Positions 8,087 to 16,450 are shown, counted from the first letter of the stretch. The stretch is 64,000 nucleotides of DNA from Pseudomonas sp. TH43 (GCF_016650635.1 NZ_JAEKFI010000005.1:1-64000); one strand, 5' to 3'. Program-made: numbers and translations. Notes: generated by a model from the sequence alone, not told the origin.

Positions 8087-8102
8087 TGGTACAGCACTTG
8101 CT
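8087..8102 (+). promoter_or_regulatory. Sigma-54 (-24/-12) promoter for msuEDC
   Basis: TGGTAC-N5-TTGCT keeps the invariant GG and GC ten bases apart and differs from the consensus TGGCAC-N5-TTGCW at one base. It lies 57 bases before the msuE start codon. Together with sfnR as the last gene of the cluster, it suggests self-activated expression through sigma-54. Confidence 0.6.
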
Positions 8103-8158
8103 CGAGTCCAGTGACTCATTCACTGCTCACTGAGCAACTGTTGAAAAAGGAATTGATC

Positions 8159-8722
8159 ATGTCGCGTCCCCTGAAAGTCGTCGCCTTGTCCGGTGGCACC
8201 TGGCGTCCTTCTCGCACATTGGTGCTGACCCAAGCGCTGTTGGCCGAACTGGCCGGGCATTTGCCGATCGAGAGCCATTTGATCGAACTCGGCGATATCG
8301 CCCGCCCGCTCGGCGGTGCCCTCTCGCGTCAAGAGCTGAGCGCTGAAGTCGAGGCCGAGTTGCAAGCCATCGAACAGGCCGATCTGCTGATCGTTGCCGC
8401 GCCGGTGTATCGCGGCTCATACCCGGGCCTGCTCAAGCATCTGTTCGACCTGATCGACCTCAATGCACTGATCGACACCCCGGTGCTGCTCGCAGCCACC
8501 GGTGGCAGCGAACGGCACGCGCTGGTCCTCGATCATCAGTTGCGCCCACTGCTGAGCTTCTTCCAGGCCGTCACCCTGCCGATTGGCGTGTACGCCACCG
8601 AAGCCGATTTCGCCGATTACCAGATCACCAGCGAAGCGCTGAAAGCACGCATTCGCCTGGCCGCCGAACGCGCTGCGCCGCTGTTCGCCACGCAAATCAA
8701 ACCGTTGCTGAAAATCGCCTGA
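8159..8722 (+). CDS. msuE: NAD(P)H-dependent FMN reductase MsuE
   Basis: A 187-residue flavodoxin-fold reductase. The N-terminus VVALSGGTWRPSRTLVLTQALL and the middle AAPVYRGSYPGLLKHLFDLID (about 82-102) are the FMN-binding signatures of the SsuE/MsuE family. It makes the FMNH2 used by the two monooxygenases encoded next. The ATG follows AAGGA. It begins the msuE-msuD-msuC-sfnR cluster, ten bases before msuD, so this is MsuE rather than SsuE of the aliphatic-sulfonate ssu operon; no ssu transporter genes are present. Confidence 0.85.
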   Translation: MSRPLKVVALSGGTWRPSRTLVLTQALLAELAGHLPIESHLIELGDIARPLGGALSRQELSAEVEAELQAIEQADLLIVAAPVYRGSYPGLLKHLFDLIDLNALIDTPVLLAATGGSERHALVLDHQLRPLLSFFQAVTLPIGVYATEADFADYQITSEALKARIRLAAERAAPLFATQIKPLLKIA

Positions 8723-8732
8723 GGAGCCGTGC

Positions 8733-9872
8733 ATGGATGTTTTCTGGTTTCTGCCAACTCACGGCGACGGCCACTATCTGGGCACCACCCAAGGTGCGCG
8801 CCCGGTCACGCTGAACTATCTGAAACAGGTTGCGCAGGCCGCCGACAGCCTCGGCTATCACGGTGTGCTGATCCCCACCGGGCGTTCTTGCGAGGACTCC
8901 TGGGTAATCGCCTCGGCGCTGGTGCCTTTGACCGAGCGCCTGCGCTATCTGGTGGCGATTCGGCCGGGGATCATTTCGCCCACCGTTTCGGCGCGGATGG
9001 CGGCGACGCTGGATCGCCTGTCCAACGGCCGCTTGCTGATCAACGTGGTGACCGGTGGTGATCCGGACGAAAACCGTGGCGACGGCACTTTCCTCAGCCA
9101 CAGTGAACGCTACGAAGTCACCGATGAATTCCTGAAAATCTGGCGCTGGGTGCTGCAAGGCGAGGCGGTGGATTTCGACGGCAAGCACTTGAAAGTGCAG
9201 AACGCCAAAGCACTGTATCCACCGGTGCAAAAGCCCTACCCGCCGCTGTACTTCGGCGGCTCGTCAGATGCCGCGCATGATCTGGCGGCAGAACAGGTCG
9301 ACGTTTACCTGACCTGGGGCGAACCACCGGCAGCGGTCGCGGAAAAACTCGCCGATGTGCGCGAACGCGCAGCGCGCCATGGCCGCAAGGTGAAGTTCGG
9401 CATTCGGCTGCACGTGATCGTGCGCGAGACTGCCGAAGAGGCATGGAAAGCCGCGGACAAACTGATCGAACACATCAGCGACGAGACCATTGAAGCCGCG
9501 CAGAAATCTTTTTCGCGCTTCGACTCCGAGGGTCAGCGGCGCATGGCGGCGCTGCACGACGGTCGACGCGACAACCTGGAAATCGCCCCGAACCTGTGGG
9601 CCGGCGTCGGCCTGGTGCGCGGCGGTGCGGGAACTGCACTGGTCGGCGATCCGCAGCAAGTGGCGGCGCGGATCAAGGAATACGCAGATCTGGGTATCGA
9701 GAGTTTCATCTTCTCCGGCTATCCGCACCTGGAAGAGGCTTACCGCTTTGCCGAACTGGTGTTCCCGCTGCTGCCAGAGCCCTACGCGAGCCTGGCCGGG
9801 CGCGGCGTGACCAACCTCACCGGGCCGTTTGGCGAAATGATCGCCAACGACGTACTCCCGGCCAAAGTCTGA
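8733..9872 (+). CDS. msuD: FMNH2-dependent methanesulfonate monooxygenase MsuD
   Basis: A 379-residue bacterial luciferase-fold (TIM-barrel) monooxygenase of the SsuD group. The family motifs are visible: FWFLPTHGDGHYLGT at the N-terminus, RFLVAIRPG-like LRYLVAIRPGIISPT, NGRLLINVVTGGDP and HSERYEVTDEFLKIWR. It oxidises short alkanesulfonates to aldehyde and sulfite using FMNH2 from the adjacent reductase. Length and order fit P. aeruginosa MsuD as I remember it. A broad-range SsuD activity is possible. GAGGAG supplies the ribosome site. A REP pair follows the gene and separates it from msuC. Confidence 0.85.
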   Translation: MDVFWFLPTHGDGHYLGTTQGARPVTLNYLKQVAQAADSLGYHGVLIPTGRSCEDSWVIASALVPLTERLRYLVAIRPGIISPTVSARMAATLDRLSNGRLLINVVTGGDPDENRGDGTFLSHSERYEVTDEFLKIWRWVLQGEAVDFDGKHLKVQNAKALYPPVQKPYPPLYFGGSSDAAHDLAAEQVDVYLTWGEPPAAVAEKLADVRERAARHGRKVKFGIRLHVIVRETAEEAWKAADKLIEHISDETIEAAQKSFSRFDSEGQRRMAALHDGRRDNLEIAPNLWAGVGLVRGGAGTALVGDPQQVAARIKEYADLGIESFIFSGYPHLEEAYRFAELVFPLLPEPYASLAGRGVTNLTGPFGEMIANDVLPAKV

Positions 9873-9886
9873 CCCAAATCCCTTAA

Positions 9887-9970
9887 GAAGTTGCCGCAGG
9901 CTGCAATCTTTGCCTTTGATTTTTTAACAACAGATCAAAGGATCGCATCCTGCGGCAGCTCCTACAGGGG
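9887..9970. repeat. REP-like inverted pair between msuD and msuC
   Basis: TGCCGCAGG-CTGCAATC at the left is mirrored by GCATCCTGCGGCA at the right, with AT-rich DNA between, ending in CTCCTACAGG. It fits a Pseudomonas intergenic REP hairpin and may dampen read-through or protect the upstream message. Confidence 0.6.
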
Positions 9971-9994
9971 CTGTTTGAATTTAGGAGTGTGGGT

Positions 9995-11182
9995 GTGACT
10001 GCCAAACCACAAAGTACCCTTTTGTCCCCGTTACAGACGGCGCGCCAATTGGCCGCCGAGTTCGCCCTCACCGCCGTCGAACGCGACGAACGTGGCGGCA
10101 CACCGAAAGCCGAGCGTGATGCCCTGCGCGACAGCGGCCTGTTGGGTCTGAGTATTCCCACCCGTTACGGTGGCCTCGGTGCGAGCTGGAGCGAAACCCT
10201 GCAAATCGTCCGCGAGTTCGCCAAGGTCGACAGTTCCATCGCGCATGTCTTCGGATTTCATCATTTGATGCTGGCCACCGTGCGTTTGTTTTCCCGACCG
10301 GAGCAATGGCAACCGTGGTTCGAGCAGACCGCCCGGCAGAACTGGTTCTGGGGCAACGCGCTCAACCCGCTCGACACCCGCACCGTGGTCAAGGATTTCG
10401 GCGGTTGGCGCGAGTTTTCCGGCAAGAAGAGTTTCTGCTCTGGCGCCAGCGACTCGCAAATGCTGATCGCCTCGGCGGTCGATGAAAGCGCCGGTGGCAA
10501 ATTGCTGATCGCCGCTATTCCGAGCGGGCGCAGCGGCATCACCTTGCACAACGACTGGAACAACATCGGCCAGCGCCAGACCGACAGCGGCAGTGCGACA
10601 TTTGAACGGGTACGGGTGGAAGAGTCGGAATTGCTCCTCGATCCCGGCCCCCTGAGCACGCCTTTCGCCTGCCTGCGGCCACTGATCGCGCAATTGACGT
10701 TCACGCATATGTTTCTCGGGATTGCCGAAGGCGCTTTCGAAGAAGCGCGGCAATACACCCTCAATGAAACCCGCCTCTGGCACAAATCTTCGGCGCGCAG
10801 CGTGCGCGAAGATCCTTACGTGCTCGCGCATTACGGCGAGTTCTGGGTTGCGCTGGAAGGTATTCGTTTATTGGTCGAACGCGCAGCGGCATTGCTCGAT
10901 GAGGCGTGGGCCAAAGGTGCGAGCCTCAGTGCTGAAGAACGCGGTCATGTGGCCACGGCGATTGCCACGGCCAAAGTCGCTGCCAGCCGTCAGGGCCTGG
11001 AGATTTGCAGTCGTTTGTTCGACGTCACGGGTGCGCGTTCGACTCACGCCTCCCTGCGACTGGATCGCCACTGGCGCAACTTGCGCACGCAAACCCTGCA
11101 CGACCCGCTGGATTACAAACTCCACGAGCTGGGTGACTGGGCGCTGAACCAGGCGTTGCCGGTGCCGACGTTCTATTCCTGA
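9995..11182 (+). CDS. msuC: Acyl-CoA dehydrogenase-fold flavin monooxygenase MsuC
   Basis: A 395-residue protein with the acyl-CoA dehydrogenase fold of the DszC/SfnC/MsuC group: N-terminal helical domain, middle beta domain (WFWGNALNPL, KKSFCSGASDSQ) and C-terminal helical domain (FDVTGARSTHASLRLDRHWRNLRTQTLHDPL). Members use FMNH2 to oxygenate reduced sulfur compounds; MsuC is reported to act on methanesulfinate to give methanesulfonate for MsuD. The GTG at 9995 lies seven bases after AGGAG; a GTG six bases earlier is too close. The cluster context supports the assignment over a fatty-acid enzyme. Confidence 0.82.
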   Translation: MTAKPQSTLLSPLQTARQLAAEFALTAVERDERGGTPKAERDALRDSGLLGLSIPTRYGGLGASWSETLQIVREFAKVDSSIAHVFGFHHLMLATVRLFSRPEQWQPWFEQTARQNWFWGNALNPLDTRTVVKDFGGWREFSGKKSFCSGASDSQMLIASAVDESAGGKLLIAAIPSGRSGITLHNDWNNIGQRQTDSGSATFERVRVEESELLLDPGPLSTPFACLRPLIAQLTFTHMFLGIAEGAFEEARQYTLNETRLWHKSSARSVREDPYVLAHYGEFWVALEGIRLLVERAAALLDEAWAKGASLSAEERGHVATAIATAKVAASRQGLEICSRLFDVTGARSTHASLRLDRHWRNLRTQTLHDPLDYKLHELGDWALNQALPVPTFYS

Positions 11183-11219
11183 TCCTGCCTGTATTTGAAC
11201 TGAAGAGAAGGACGAGCCC

Positions 11220-12323
11220 ATGCAACTGCTGACCCTACCGCCCTCACCCGCTCTGGCCACGTCGATTCGCGCCACCGCGCAGGTATTCGAAGACCCCAAG
11301 TCCCAGGCCCTGCTCGCGCATTTGCAGCAAGTCGCCCCGAGCGAAGCCAGTGTGCTGATCATCGGCGAGACCGGCACCGGCAAGGAGTTGGTGGCGCGGC
11401 ATATTCATAACCTGAGCAATCGGCGCCACCGACCGTTTATTGCGGTGAACTGCGGTGCGTTCTCCGAATCGCTGGTGGAAGCGGAATTATTCGGTCATGA
11501 AAAAGGCGCCTTTACCGGCGCCTTGAGTGCCAAGCCCGGCTGGTTCGAGGAAGCGGACGGCGGCACCTTGTTTCTCGACGAGATCGGCGATCTGCCGATG
11601 GCGATTCAGGTAAAACTGTTGCGCGTGTTGCAGGAACGCGAAGTGGTGCGGCTGGGCTCGCGCAAAAGCATTCCCATCGATGTGCGCGTGTTGGCGGCGA
11701 CCAACGTGCAGCTGGAGAAAGCCATCAATGCCGGGAATTTCCGCGAGGATCTGTACTACCGGCTCAATGTGGTCAATCTGGAATTGAGCCCGCTGCGCGA
11801 GCGGCCCGGCGATATCCTGCCGCTGACCCGGCACTTCATCGAAGCCTACAGCCAGCGCTTGGGTTATGGACGCGTGGTCATCAGCCCCGGCGCCGAACAC
11901 AAACTGCGCGGCTACAGTTGGCCGGGCAACATCCGCGAGCTGGAAAACGTCATTCATCACACGCTACTGATCTGCCGCAACGGCGTGATCGAACGCGATG
12001 ATTTGCGTCTGTCGAATTTGCGCATCGAGCGCCCGGACGATCACCACGCCAGCACCACCGATTCACCGGAGGCATTACTTGAGCAGGCGTTTCAGAAACT
12101 CTTCGCACAGCAGGCCGGCGCGTTGCACGAAAAAGTCGAAGACGCCTTGCTGCGCGCCGCCTATCGTTTCTGCCATTACAACCAGGTGCATACCGCTGCG
12201 TTGCTCGGTCTCAGCCGTAACGTCACTCGCACGCGGCTGATCAAGATCGGCGAACTGGCGGTGAACAAGCGCCGACTCACGGAAAACCTGCACGGTGAGC
12301 GACTGATTCAGTTGTCGATTTAA
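11220..12323 (+). CDS. sfnR: Sigma-54-dependent activator SfnR
   Basis: A 367-residue enhancer-binding protein with almost no N-terminal sensing domain. The AAA+ module begins near residue 25: Walker A GETGTGKELVARH, the sigma-54 contact loop ELFGHEKGAFTGAL, Walker B GGTLFLDEIGDLP and the arginine-finger region RVLAATN. A Fis-type helix-turn-helix ends the protein (HTAALLGLSRNVTRTRLIKIG). SfnR is known to activate genes for dimethyl-sulfide and sulfone sulfur use. Lacking a receiver or sensor domain, it is likely controlled by its amount. The stop codon overlaps that of the convergent ABM gene in the shared tetramer TTAA. Confidence 0.85.
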   Translation: MQLLTLPPSPALATSIRATAQVFEDPKSQALLAHLQQVAPSEASVLIIGETGTGKELVARHIHNLSNRRHRPFIAVNCGAFSESLVEAELFGHEKGAFTGALSAKPGWFEEADGGTLFLDEIGDLPMAIQVKLLRVLQEREVVRLGSRKSIPIDVRVLAATNVQLEKAINAGNFREDLYYRLNVVNLELSPLRERPGDILPLTRHFIEAYSQRLGYGRVVISPGAEHKLRGYSWPGNIRELENVIHHTLLICRNGVIERDDLRLSNLRIERPDDHHASTTDSPEALLEQAFQKLFAQQAGALHEKVEDALLRAAYRFCHYNQVHTAALLGLSRNVTRTRLIKIGELAVNKRRLTENLHGERLIQLSI

Positions 12324-12685
12324 CCGACCAGGTTGCAGTGCAACGCATCATCGTGACTGCGGGCGATGCTGCTCAACACCTGGAAAGAATTGAACGTAAT
12401 GGTTCGCGCCTGATGGGCGTGGATCAATTGCCAGAAGTCTTGCTCGCCGCTTTCAAAACTGCGGAACGCCGCCTCCCCTGCTTCGCGGCTTTGCCATTGC
12501 AACAAACTCAACACTCGCCGTCCGTCGTCGCTGGCCTGCACGCTGGCGCTGACAAAACCTTCGTAGCGCTGGGCCAGACGTTCGCTCTGCACTGACAGCG
12601 CGCTGACCAGCGCCGGTTGCTGGCGAGGCTCGATCTCGAATTCGATCAACTGGGTGAAGCTGCGGTTTTTCGCTGATGTTTGCAT
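12320..12685 (-). CDS. ABM-family (antibiotic biosynthesis) monooxygenase, SoxR target
   Basis: A 121-residue protein containing a ferredoxin-like ABM domain (FTQLIEFEIEPRQQPALVSAL at the start, then FVSASVQASDDGRRVLSLLQW). ABM proteins are small cofactor-free monooxygenases, often acting on quinones. It is divergent from soxR with a SoxR operator placed inside its promoter spacer. In P. aeruginosa the ABM gene PA2274 next to soxR is one of the few SoxR targets, so this looks like its orthologue; a role in handling redox-cycling compounds is inferred. ATG at 12685 has GGGGA upstream. Confidence 0.8.
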   Translation of the reverse strand: MQTSAKNRSFTQLIEFEIEPRQQPALVSALSVQSERLAQRYEGFVSASVQASDDGRRVLSLLQWQSREAGEAAFRSFESGEQDFWQLIHAHQARTITFNSFQVLSSIARSHDDALHCNLVG

Positions 12686-12734
12686 GAAAGTCCCCACTTA
12701 TCGGTAAGGCGAATCTTGCGACTCGAAGAAGCGC

Positions 12735-12765
12735 AGGGTAAAACCTCTAGTTAAGTCAAGGTCAA
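12735..12765 (-). promoter_or_regulatory. SoxR-controlled promoter of the ABM gene
   Basis: Reading the minus strand, TTGACC (12765-12760) and TACCCT (12740-12735) are separated by 19 bases, the overlong spacer of MerR-family promoters. The 18-bp dyad at 12744-12761 (CCTCTAGTTAAGTCAAGG) matches the E. coli SoxR site at 14 of 18 positions by my count. Activation by oxidised SoxR is inferred from this geometry. Confidence 0.75.
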
Positions 12766-12778
12766 GGGCTGTTTTCAG

Positions 12779-13231
12779 ATGATCAGCAAAGAAACCGTGC
12801 ACAAACAGCTAACAGTCGGCGAAGTCGCGGCACGCAGCGGTGTCGCGGTCACCGCCCTGCACTTTTATGAATCCAAGGGCTTGATCAAGAGTCAGCGCAA
12901 TGCCGGCAACCAGCGACGTTATCCCCGCGAAGTATTGCGCCGGGTGGCGCTGATCAAAGTGGCGCAACGTCTGGGCATACCGCTGGCTGAGATTGGTGAG
13001 GCACTGAAAATTCTGCCTGATGATCGCGCGCCGACGGCGGCGGATTGGCGGGTGTTGTCCGAGCAGTGGCGGCGGGAACTGGATGAGCGGATCGAGCAGT
13101 TGACGCTGCTGCGTGACCGGCTCAACGGCTGCATCGGCTGTGGGTGTTTGTCGATGGAAGCCTGCCCGTTGCGCAATCAGGGCGATGTGCTTGGGGAACA
13201 GGGGCCGGGGCCGCACTTCCCTAAAGATTGA
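12779..13231 (+). CDS. soxR: Redox-sensitive MerR-family activator SoxR
   Basis: A 150-residue regulator. The MerR helix-turn-helix covers about residues 12-50 (LTVGEVAARSGVAVTALHFYESKGLI), followed by a dimerisation helix and the [2Fe-2S] motif CIGCGCLSMEAC, with Cys118, Cys121, Cys123 and Cys129. SoxR in pseudomonads responds to phenazines and other redox-cycling agents and switches on a small regulon. Its own 5' region overlaps the operator that controls the divergent ABM gene. The ribosome site is weak, but no better in-frame start exists. Confidence 0.93.
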   Translation: MISKETVHKQLTVGEVAARSGVAVTALHFYESKGLIKSQRNAGNQRRYPREVLRRVALIKVAQRLGIPLAEIGEALKILPDDRAPTAADWRVLSEQWRRELDERIEQLTLLRDRLNGCIGCGCLSMEACPLRNQGDVLGEQGPGPHFPKD

Positions 13232-13375
13232 CTGAGAACGCCCGTGGCAAGGGGATTTACCCATAGCCACAGAGTATGCGCACGCGTCCTGCTGCTCGTC
13301 GGGCGGAAATCCGTGCGGCGAGGACGGTTCTATAGTGAATCTTTACCTCGCAAAACAACAATCAGGGAGAACGTC

Positions 13376-13834
13376 ATGAGCGTCAAACCCATTCCCGAGG
13401 GATATCACAGCATTACCCCCTATCTCGGCATCCACAAAGCCGCCGAGGCCATCGAGTTCTACAAGAAAGCGTTTGGTGCGACCGAAGTCATGCGCTTATC
13501 CATGCCGGACGGCGGCATCGGCCACGCCGAACTGCGCATTGGTGACAGCGCAATCATGCTCGGCTCGCCGTGCGACCAGGGGCCGTTGAGCAATCCGGAT
13601 CAAGCCGTCTCGGTCGGTTTGCATTTGTACGTGACCGATGTCGACAAATCCTTTCAACGAGCGCTGGAGGCCGGGGCGACGTCGGTGTCCGAGGTCAAGG
13701 ATCAGTTTTACGGTGATCGCAGCGGGACGTTGAAGGATCCGTATGGACATCTGTGGTTTCTGGCCTCGCGCAAGGAGGATTTGACCGAGGAGCAGATCAA
13801 GCAGCGGGCGATGGAAATGTTCAGCCAAGGTTGA
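13376..13834 (+). CDS. VOC-family (glyoxalase/PhnB-like) protein
   Basis: A 152-residue protein with paired beta-alpha-beta-beta-beta units of the vicinal-oxygen-chelate fold: YHSITPYLGIHKAAEAIEFYKKAFG at the start, the metal-ligand region GHAELRIGDSAIMLG, and DPYGHLWFLASRKEDLT near the end. It is closest to the PhnB/YjdN-like group, whose chemistry is mostly unknown. The ATG at 13376 follows AGGGAG. It is on the same strand as soxR, 144 bases downstream; a joint transcript is uncertain. Confidence 0.82.
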   Translation: MSVKPIPEGYHSITPYLGIHKAAEAIEFYKKAFGATEVMRLSMPDGGIGHAELRIGDSAIMLGSPCDQGPLSNPDQAVSVGLHLYVTDVDKSFQRALEAGATSVSEVKDQFYGDRSGTLKDPYGHLWFLASRKEDLTEEQIKQRAMEMFSQG

Positions 13835-14003
13835 ATTTTTCGGCGGCTATTGCTGGCCACGTCGCGTGCTTGTCCGCGATGAGGGCGGTACTGCGCCTAC
13901 CCATCACACTTCATGAACCGGGCCATCACGCTTTGCACCTTGCCGCAAAGCGCGCACCCTTTCAGGATGCAGGCAACAAGAACCCTGAAAAAGGATCAGT
14001 CCG

Positions 14004-14879
14004 ATGTTTGCCGGATTTCTCAAAGACCAGCGCCACGTCAACGGTGTCGACATTGCTTATCGCCTCGGCGGCAACGGGCCGGGTTTGTTGCTGTTGCACG
14101 GCCACCCGCAGACGCATGTGATCTGGCACAAGATTGCCGAACAACTGGCCGAGCACTTCACCGTGGTTGCCGCTGACCTGCGCGGTTACGGCGATAGCAG
14201 TCGACCGGCCGCTGACGCGCTGCACCTCAACTATTCAAAACGCGAAATGGCCCGTGACAACGTCGAGCTGATGCAATCGCTGGGCTTCGAACAGTTTTCG
14301 ATCCTCGCCCACGACCGTGGCGCACGCGTCGCCCATCGTCTGGCGCTCGACCACCCCGGCGCCGTGCACCGCATGATGCTGCTGGATATCGCCCCCACGC
14401 TGTCGATGTACACGCAAACCCATGAAGCCTTCGCCCGCGCCTACTGGCACTGGTTCTTTCTGATCCGCCCGGCGCCGCTGCCGGAAACCTTGATCGAAGC
14501 CGATCCCGAGGCTTATCTGCGCAGCGTGATGGGCAGTCGCAGCGCCGGGCTCAAGCCGTTTACCGATGAAGCGTTCAGCGAATACCTGCGCTGCCTGCAA
14601 CACCCGGGCAGCGCGCGCGGCATCTGTGAAGACTACCGCGCCAGCGCCGACATCGATCTGCAACACGACCGTGCCGACATCGCCGCCGGGCACCACTTGA
14701 GTCTGCCGCTACGGGTTCTGTGGGGCGCCGAAGGCACCGTCGGAAGCTGCTTCGATCCGCTCAGGGAGTGGCAACAAGTGGCCGCCAGCGTCAGCGGCCA
14801 GGCCCTGCCCGCCGGCCACTACATCGCCGAAGAAGTACCTGAGTTGTTACTCGCCGAAGCACTGGCTTTCCTGCGCTGA
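14004..14879 (+). CDS. Haloacetate dehalogenase-like alpha/beta hydrolase
   Basis: A 291-residue alpha/beta hydrolase. The nucleophile motif is HDRGAR, with Asp104 and the carboxylate-binding Arg105 and Arg108. YWHWFFLIRPAPLPE places His149 and Trp150 where fluoroacetate dehalogenases bind the halide, and the Tyr of CEDYRASADID fits the third halide ligand. The catalytic His is in AGHYIAEEVPE. These residues match the fluoroacetate/haloacetate dehalogenase (DehH1) family better than epoxide hydrolases, which need lid tyrosines. Activity on fluoroacetate needs a test. No haloacid transporter is adjacent. Confidence 0.8.
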   Translation: MFAGFLKDQRHVNGVDIAYRLGGNGPGLLLLHGHPQTHVIWHKIAEQLAEHFTVVAADLRGYGDSSRPAADALHLNYSKREMARDNVELMQSLGFEQFSILAHDRGARVAHRLALDHPGAVHRMMLLDIAPTLSMYTQTHEAFARAYWHWFFLIRPAPLPETLIEADPEAYLRSVMGSRSAGLKPFTDEAFSEYLRCLQHPGSARGICEDYRASADIDLQHDRADIAAGHHLSLPLRVLWGAEGTVGSCFDPLREWQQVAASVSGQALPAGHYIAEEVPELLLAEALAFLR

Positions 14880-15247
14880 ACCCAGCCTCAGAGTCCCCCT
14901 CTCCCGCTGGCGGCTGATGCCGCCAGCGCCGGTTGTGACATATCCCGCCACAGCAGAATCCGCCTTCATGACAACACTGGCGCACGTACGAGCAAGGCTT
15001 GCCCGCGAAAGCGGTCTGTCAGGCACAGACGAATTACCTCACACGCCTTATTCGCCGGCAGCCTGCTCCCACAAGGGGAACTGCGAAACATTTGCTTTCA
15101 TATCCCTTTTCGGGATTTGCGTAGCTTATTCGTCCTATAGAGATGCAGGTCGTTCGCGTAGGCAAAAGCCACGGCCGGCCTTTCGAGGACTGCTGTCTGC
15201 GAAGCCCGTAGAACCGCGCCCTCCCAACGCTATAAAGACGCGCAATC
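14880..15247. other. Intergenic region before the fpv operon
   Basis: No convincing gene is seen. A degenerate REP-type pair occupies about 14986-15076 (GAGCAAGGCTTGCCCGCGAA at the left; CAGCCTGCTCCCACAAGG at the right). An inverted repeat ATCCC-N5-GGGAT lies at 15102-15116. No clear TAAAT-N16-CGT box is present; the nearest approach is CATAT-N16-CGT at 15099-15122. Confidence 0.6.
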
Positions 15248-16450
15248 ATGTCGAAGAAATCTCGCTCCAAACTGTGGTTCCTGGTGCACAGCTGGCTCGC
15301 ATTGCCAATCTGGTTTTTTGTCCTGATCGTCTGTGTCACCGGCACGCTCGCGGTGGTCAGTCAGGAAATCGTCTGGCTGGCCAACCCGCAAATGCGCGCC
15401 AGCCAACCCTCTGACGATGCACAACCGCTCAGTTATGAGCAGGTGTTGGCCGCGATCAAAAAAGCCGAGCCGCAAACCCTGGTTGAAAGTATCAGCCGAC
15501 CGGATGAATCGCACTTCGCCCTGGATGTCGCCGTCAGCTACCCCGACGGCCGCTCACAAACGGTCTACGTCAACCCGTACACCGGCGTGATTCAAGGCAC
15601 CGCACCGGACTTCGACTTCAAGGCCTTTACCCGAGCCCTGCACGGCTGGTGGCTGGTGCCGTTCACCAATGGCTACAGCTGGGGCTGGTATCTGGTGTCG
15701 TTCCTCGGTTTGCCGATGCTCGCCTCGCTGGTCACTGGCCTCGTGGTTTACAAGCGATTCTGGAAAGGTTTTCTGCGCCCGACCCTGCGTCTTCGCCACG
15801 GCGCACGGATTTTCTGGGGTGACTTCCATCGCCTCAGCGGGATCTGGTCGATCTGGTTCATCGCGGTGATTTCGGTCACCGGCACCTGGTTCCTGATCGA
15901 AGCGTTCCTGTACGACAACCAAGTGTCGATCTCGACCGAGCCAATCATTCCGGCGATGGCGCGCGAGGCCGTGCCGATCTCGGCCAACGCCGCACCGCCG
16001 CCGCGGATCAGTCTGGATCGCGCAGTGGAAATCGCCGAACAGAAAATCCCTGGTCTGGAAGTCAGCTTCGTCAGCCTGCCGGGCAACGCCTATAGCCACA
16101 TGAGTGTCGGCGGTCGCGGCTGGTATCCGTTGATGTTCCAGACCGCAACGCTCAACCCGTTCAACGGTGACCTGGCGGCCTCACGACTGCTCAGCGATCG
16201 CTCTTCGCTGGAGTTCGTCACCGAATCCATGCGCCCGTTGCACACCGGCGACTTCGGCGGCTTGTGGATCAAGCTGATCTGGTTCTTCTTCGGTCTGCTG
16301 TTGAGCATGATGGTGCTCAGCGGTCTGCTGATCTGGACCAAACGCACTGCGCTGGCCACCGCCAATGCGCTCAAGCGCGAAAACAAGAAAAGCCGCAGCG
16401 CCCCGGCACAACCGGCCCTCGCCCGTGAAACCTCGGAGGCCAGCCTGTGA
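15248..16450 (+). CDS. fpvG: FpvG, PepSY inner-membrane reductase for ferri-pyoverdine
   Basis: A 400-residue PepSY-TM protein. Transmembrane segments are seen near residues 9-37, 135-165, 195-220 and 335-362, with periplasmic PepSY-like domains between (VAVSYPDGRSQTVYVNPYTG; SVGGRGWYPLMFQTATLNP). In P. aeruginosa FpvG is the inner-membrane reductase that reduces iron from ferri-pyoverdine in the periplasm. Here it begins an eight-gene operon in the same order as fpvGHJK-fpvCDEF, which makes the assignment firm. Its stop overlaps the start of fpvH. The promoter is not obvious. Confidence 0.88.
   Translation: MSKKSRSKLWFLVHSWLALPIWFFVLIVCVTGTLAVVSQEIVWLANPQMRASQPSDDAQPLSYEQVLAAIKKAEPQTLVESISRPDESHFALDVAVSYPDGRSQTVYVNPYTGVIQGTAPDFDFKAFTRALHGWWLVPFTNGYSWGWYLVSFLGLPMLASLVTGLVVYKRFWKGFLRPTLRLRHGARIFWGDFHRLSGIWSIWFIAVISVTGTWFLIEAFLYDNQVSISTEPIIPAMAREAVPISANAAPPPRISLDRAVEIAEQKIPGLEVSFVSLPGNAYSHMSVGGRGWYPLMFQTATLNPFNGDLAASRLLSDRSSLEFVTESMRPLHTGDFGGLWIKLIWFFFGLLLSMMVLSGLLIWTKRTALATANALKRENKKSRSAPAQPALARETSEASL

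Noticed and set aside
8159..9872. Assignment of the reductase and monooxygenase to ssuE/ssuD
   Set aside because: No ssuABC transporter genes adjoin; the following MsuC-type gene and sfnR give the msu arrangement.
15099..15122. CATAT-N16-CGT as a PvdS box for fpvG
   Set aside because: Spacing fits, but the -35-like element differs from TAAAT at two or more positions and would be found often by chance.
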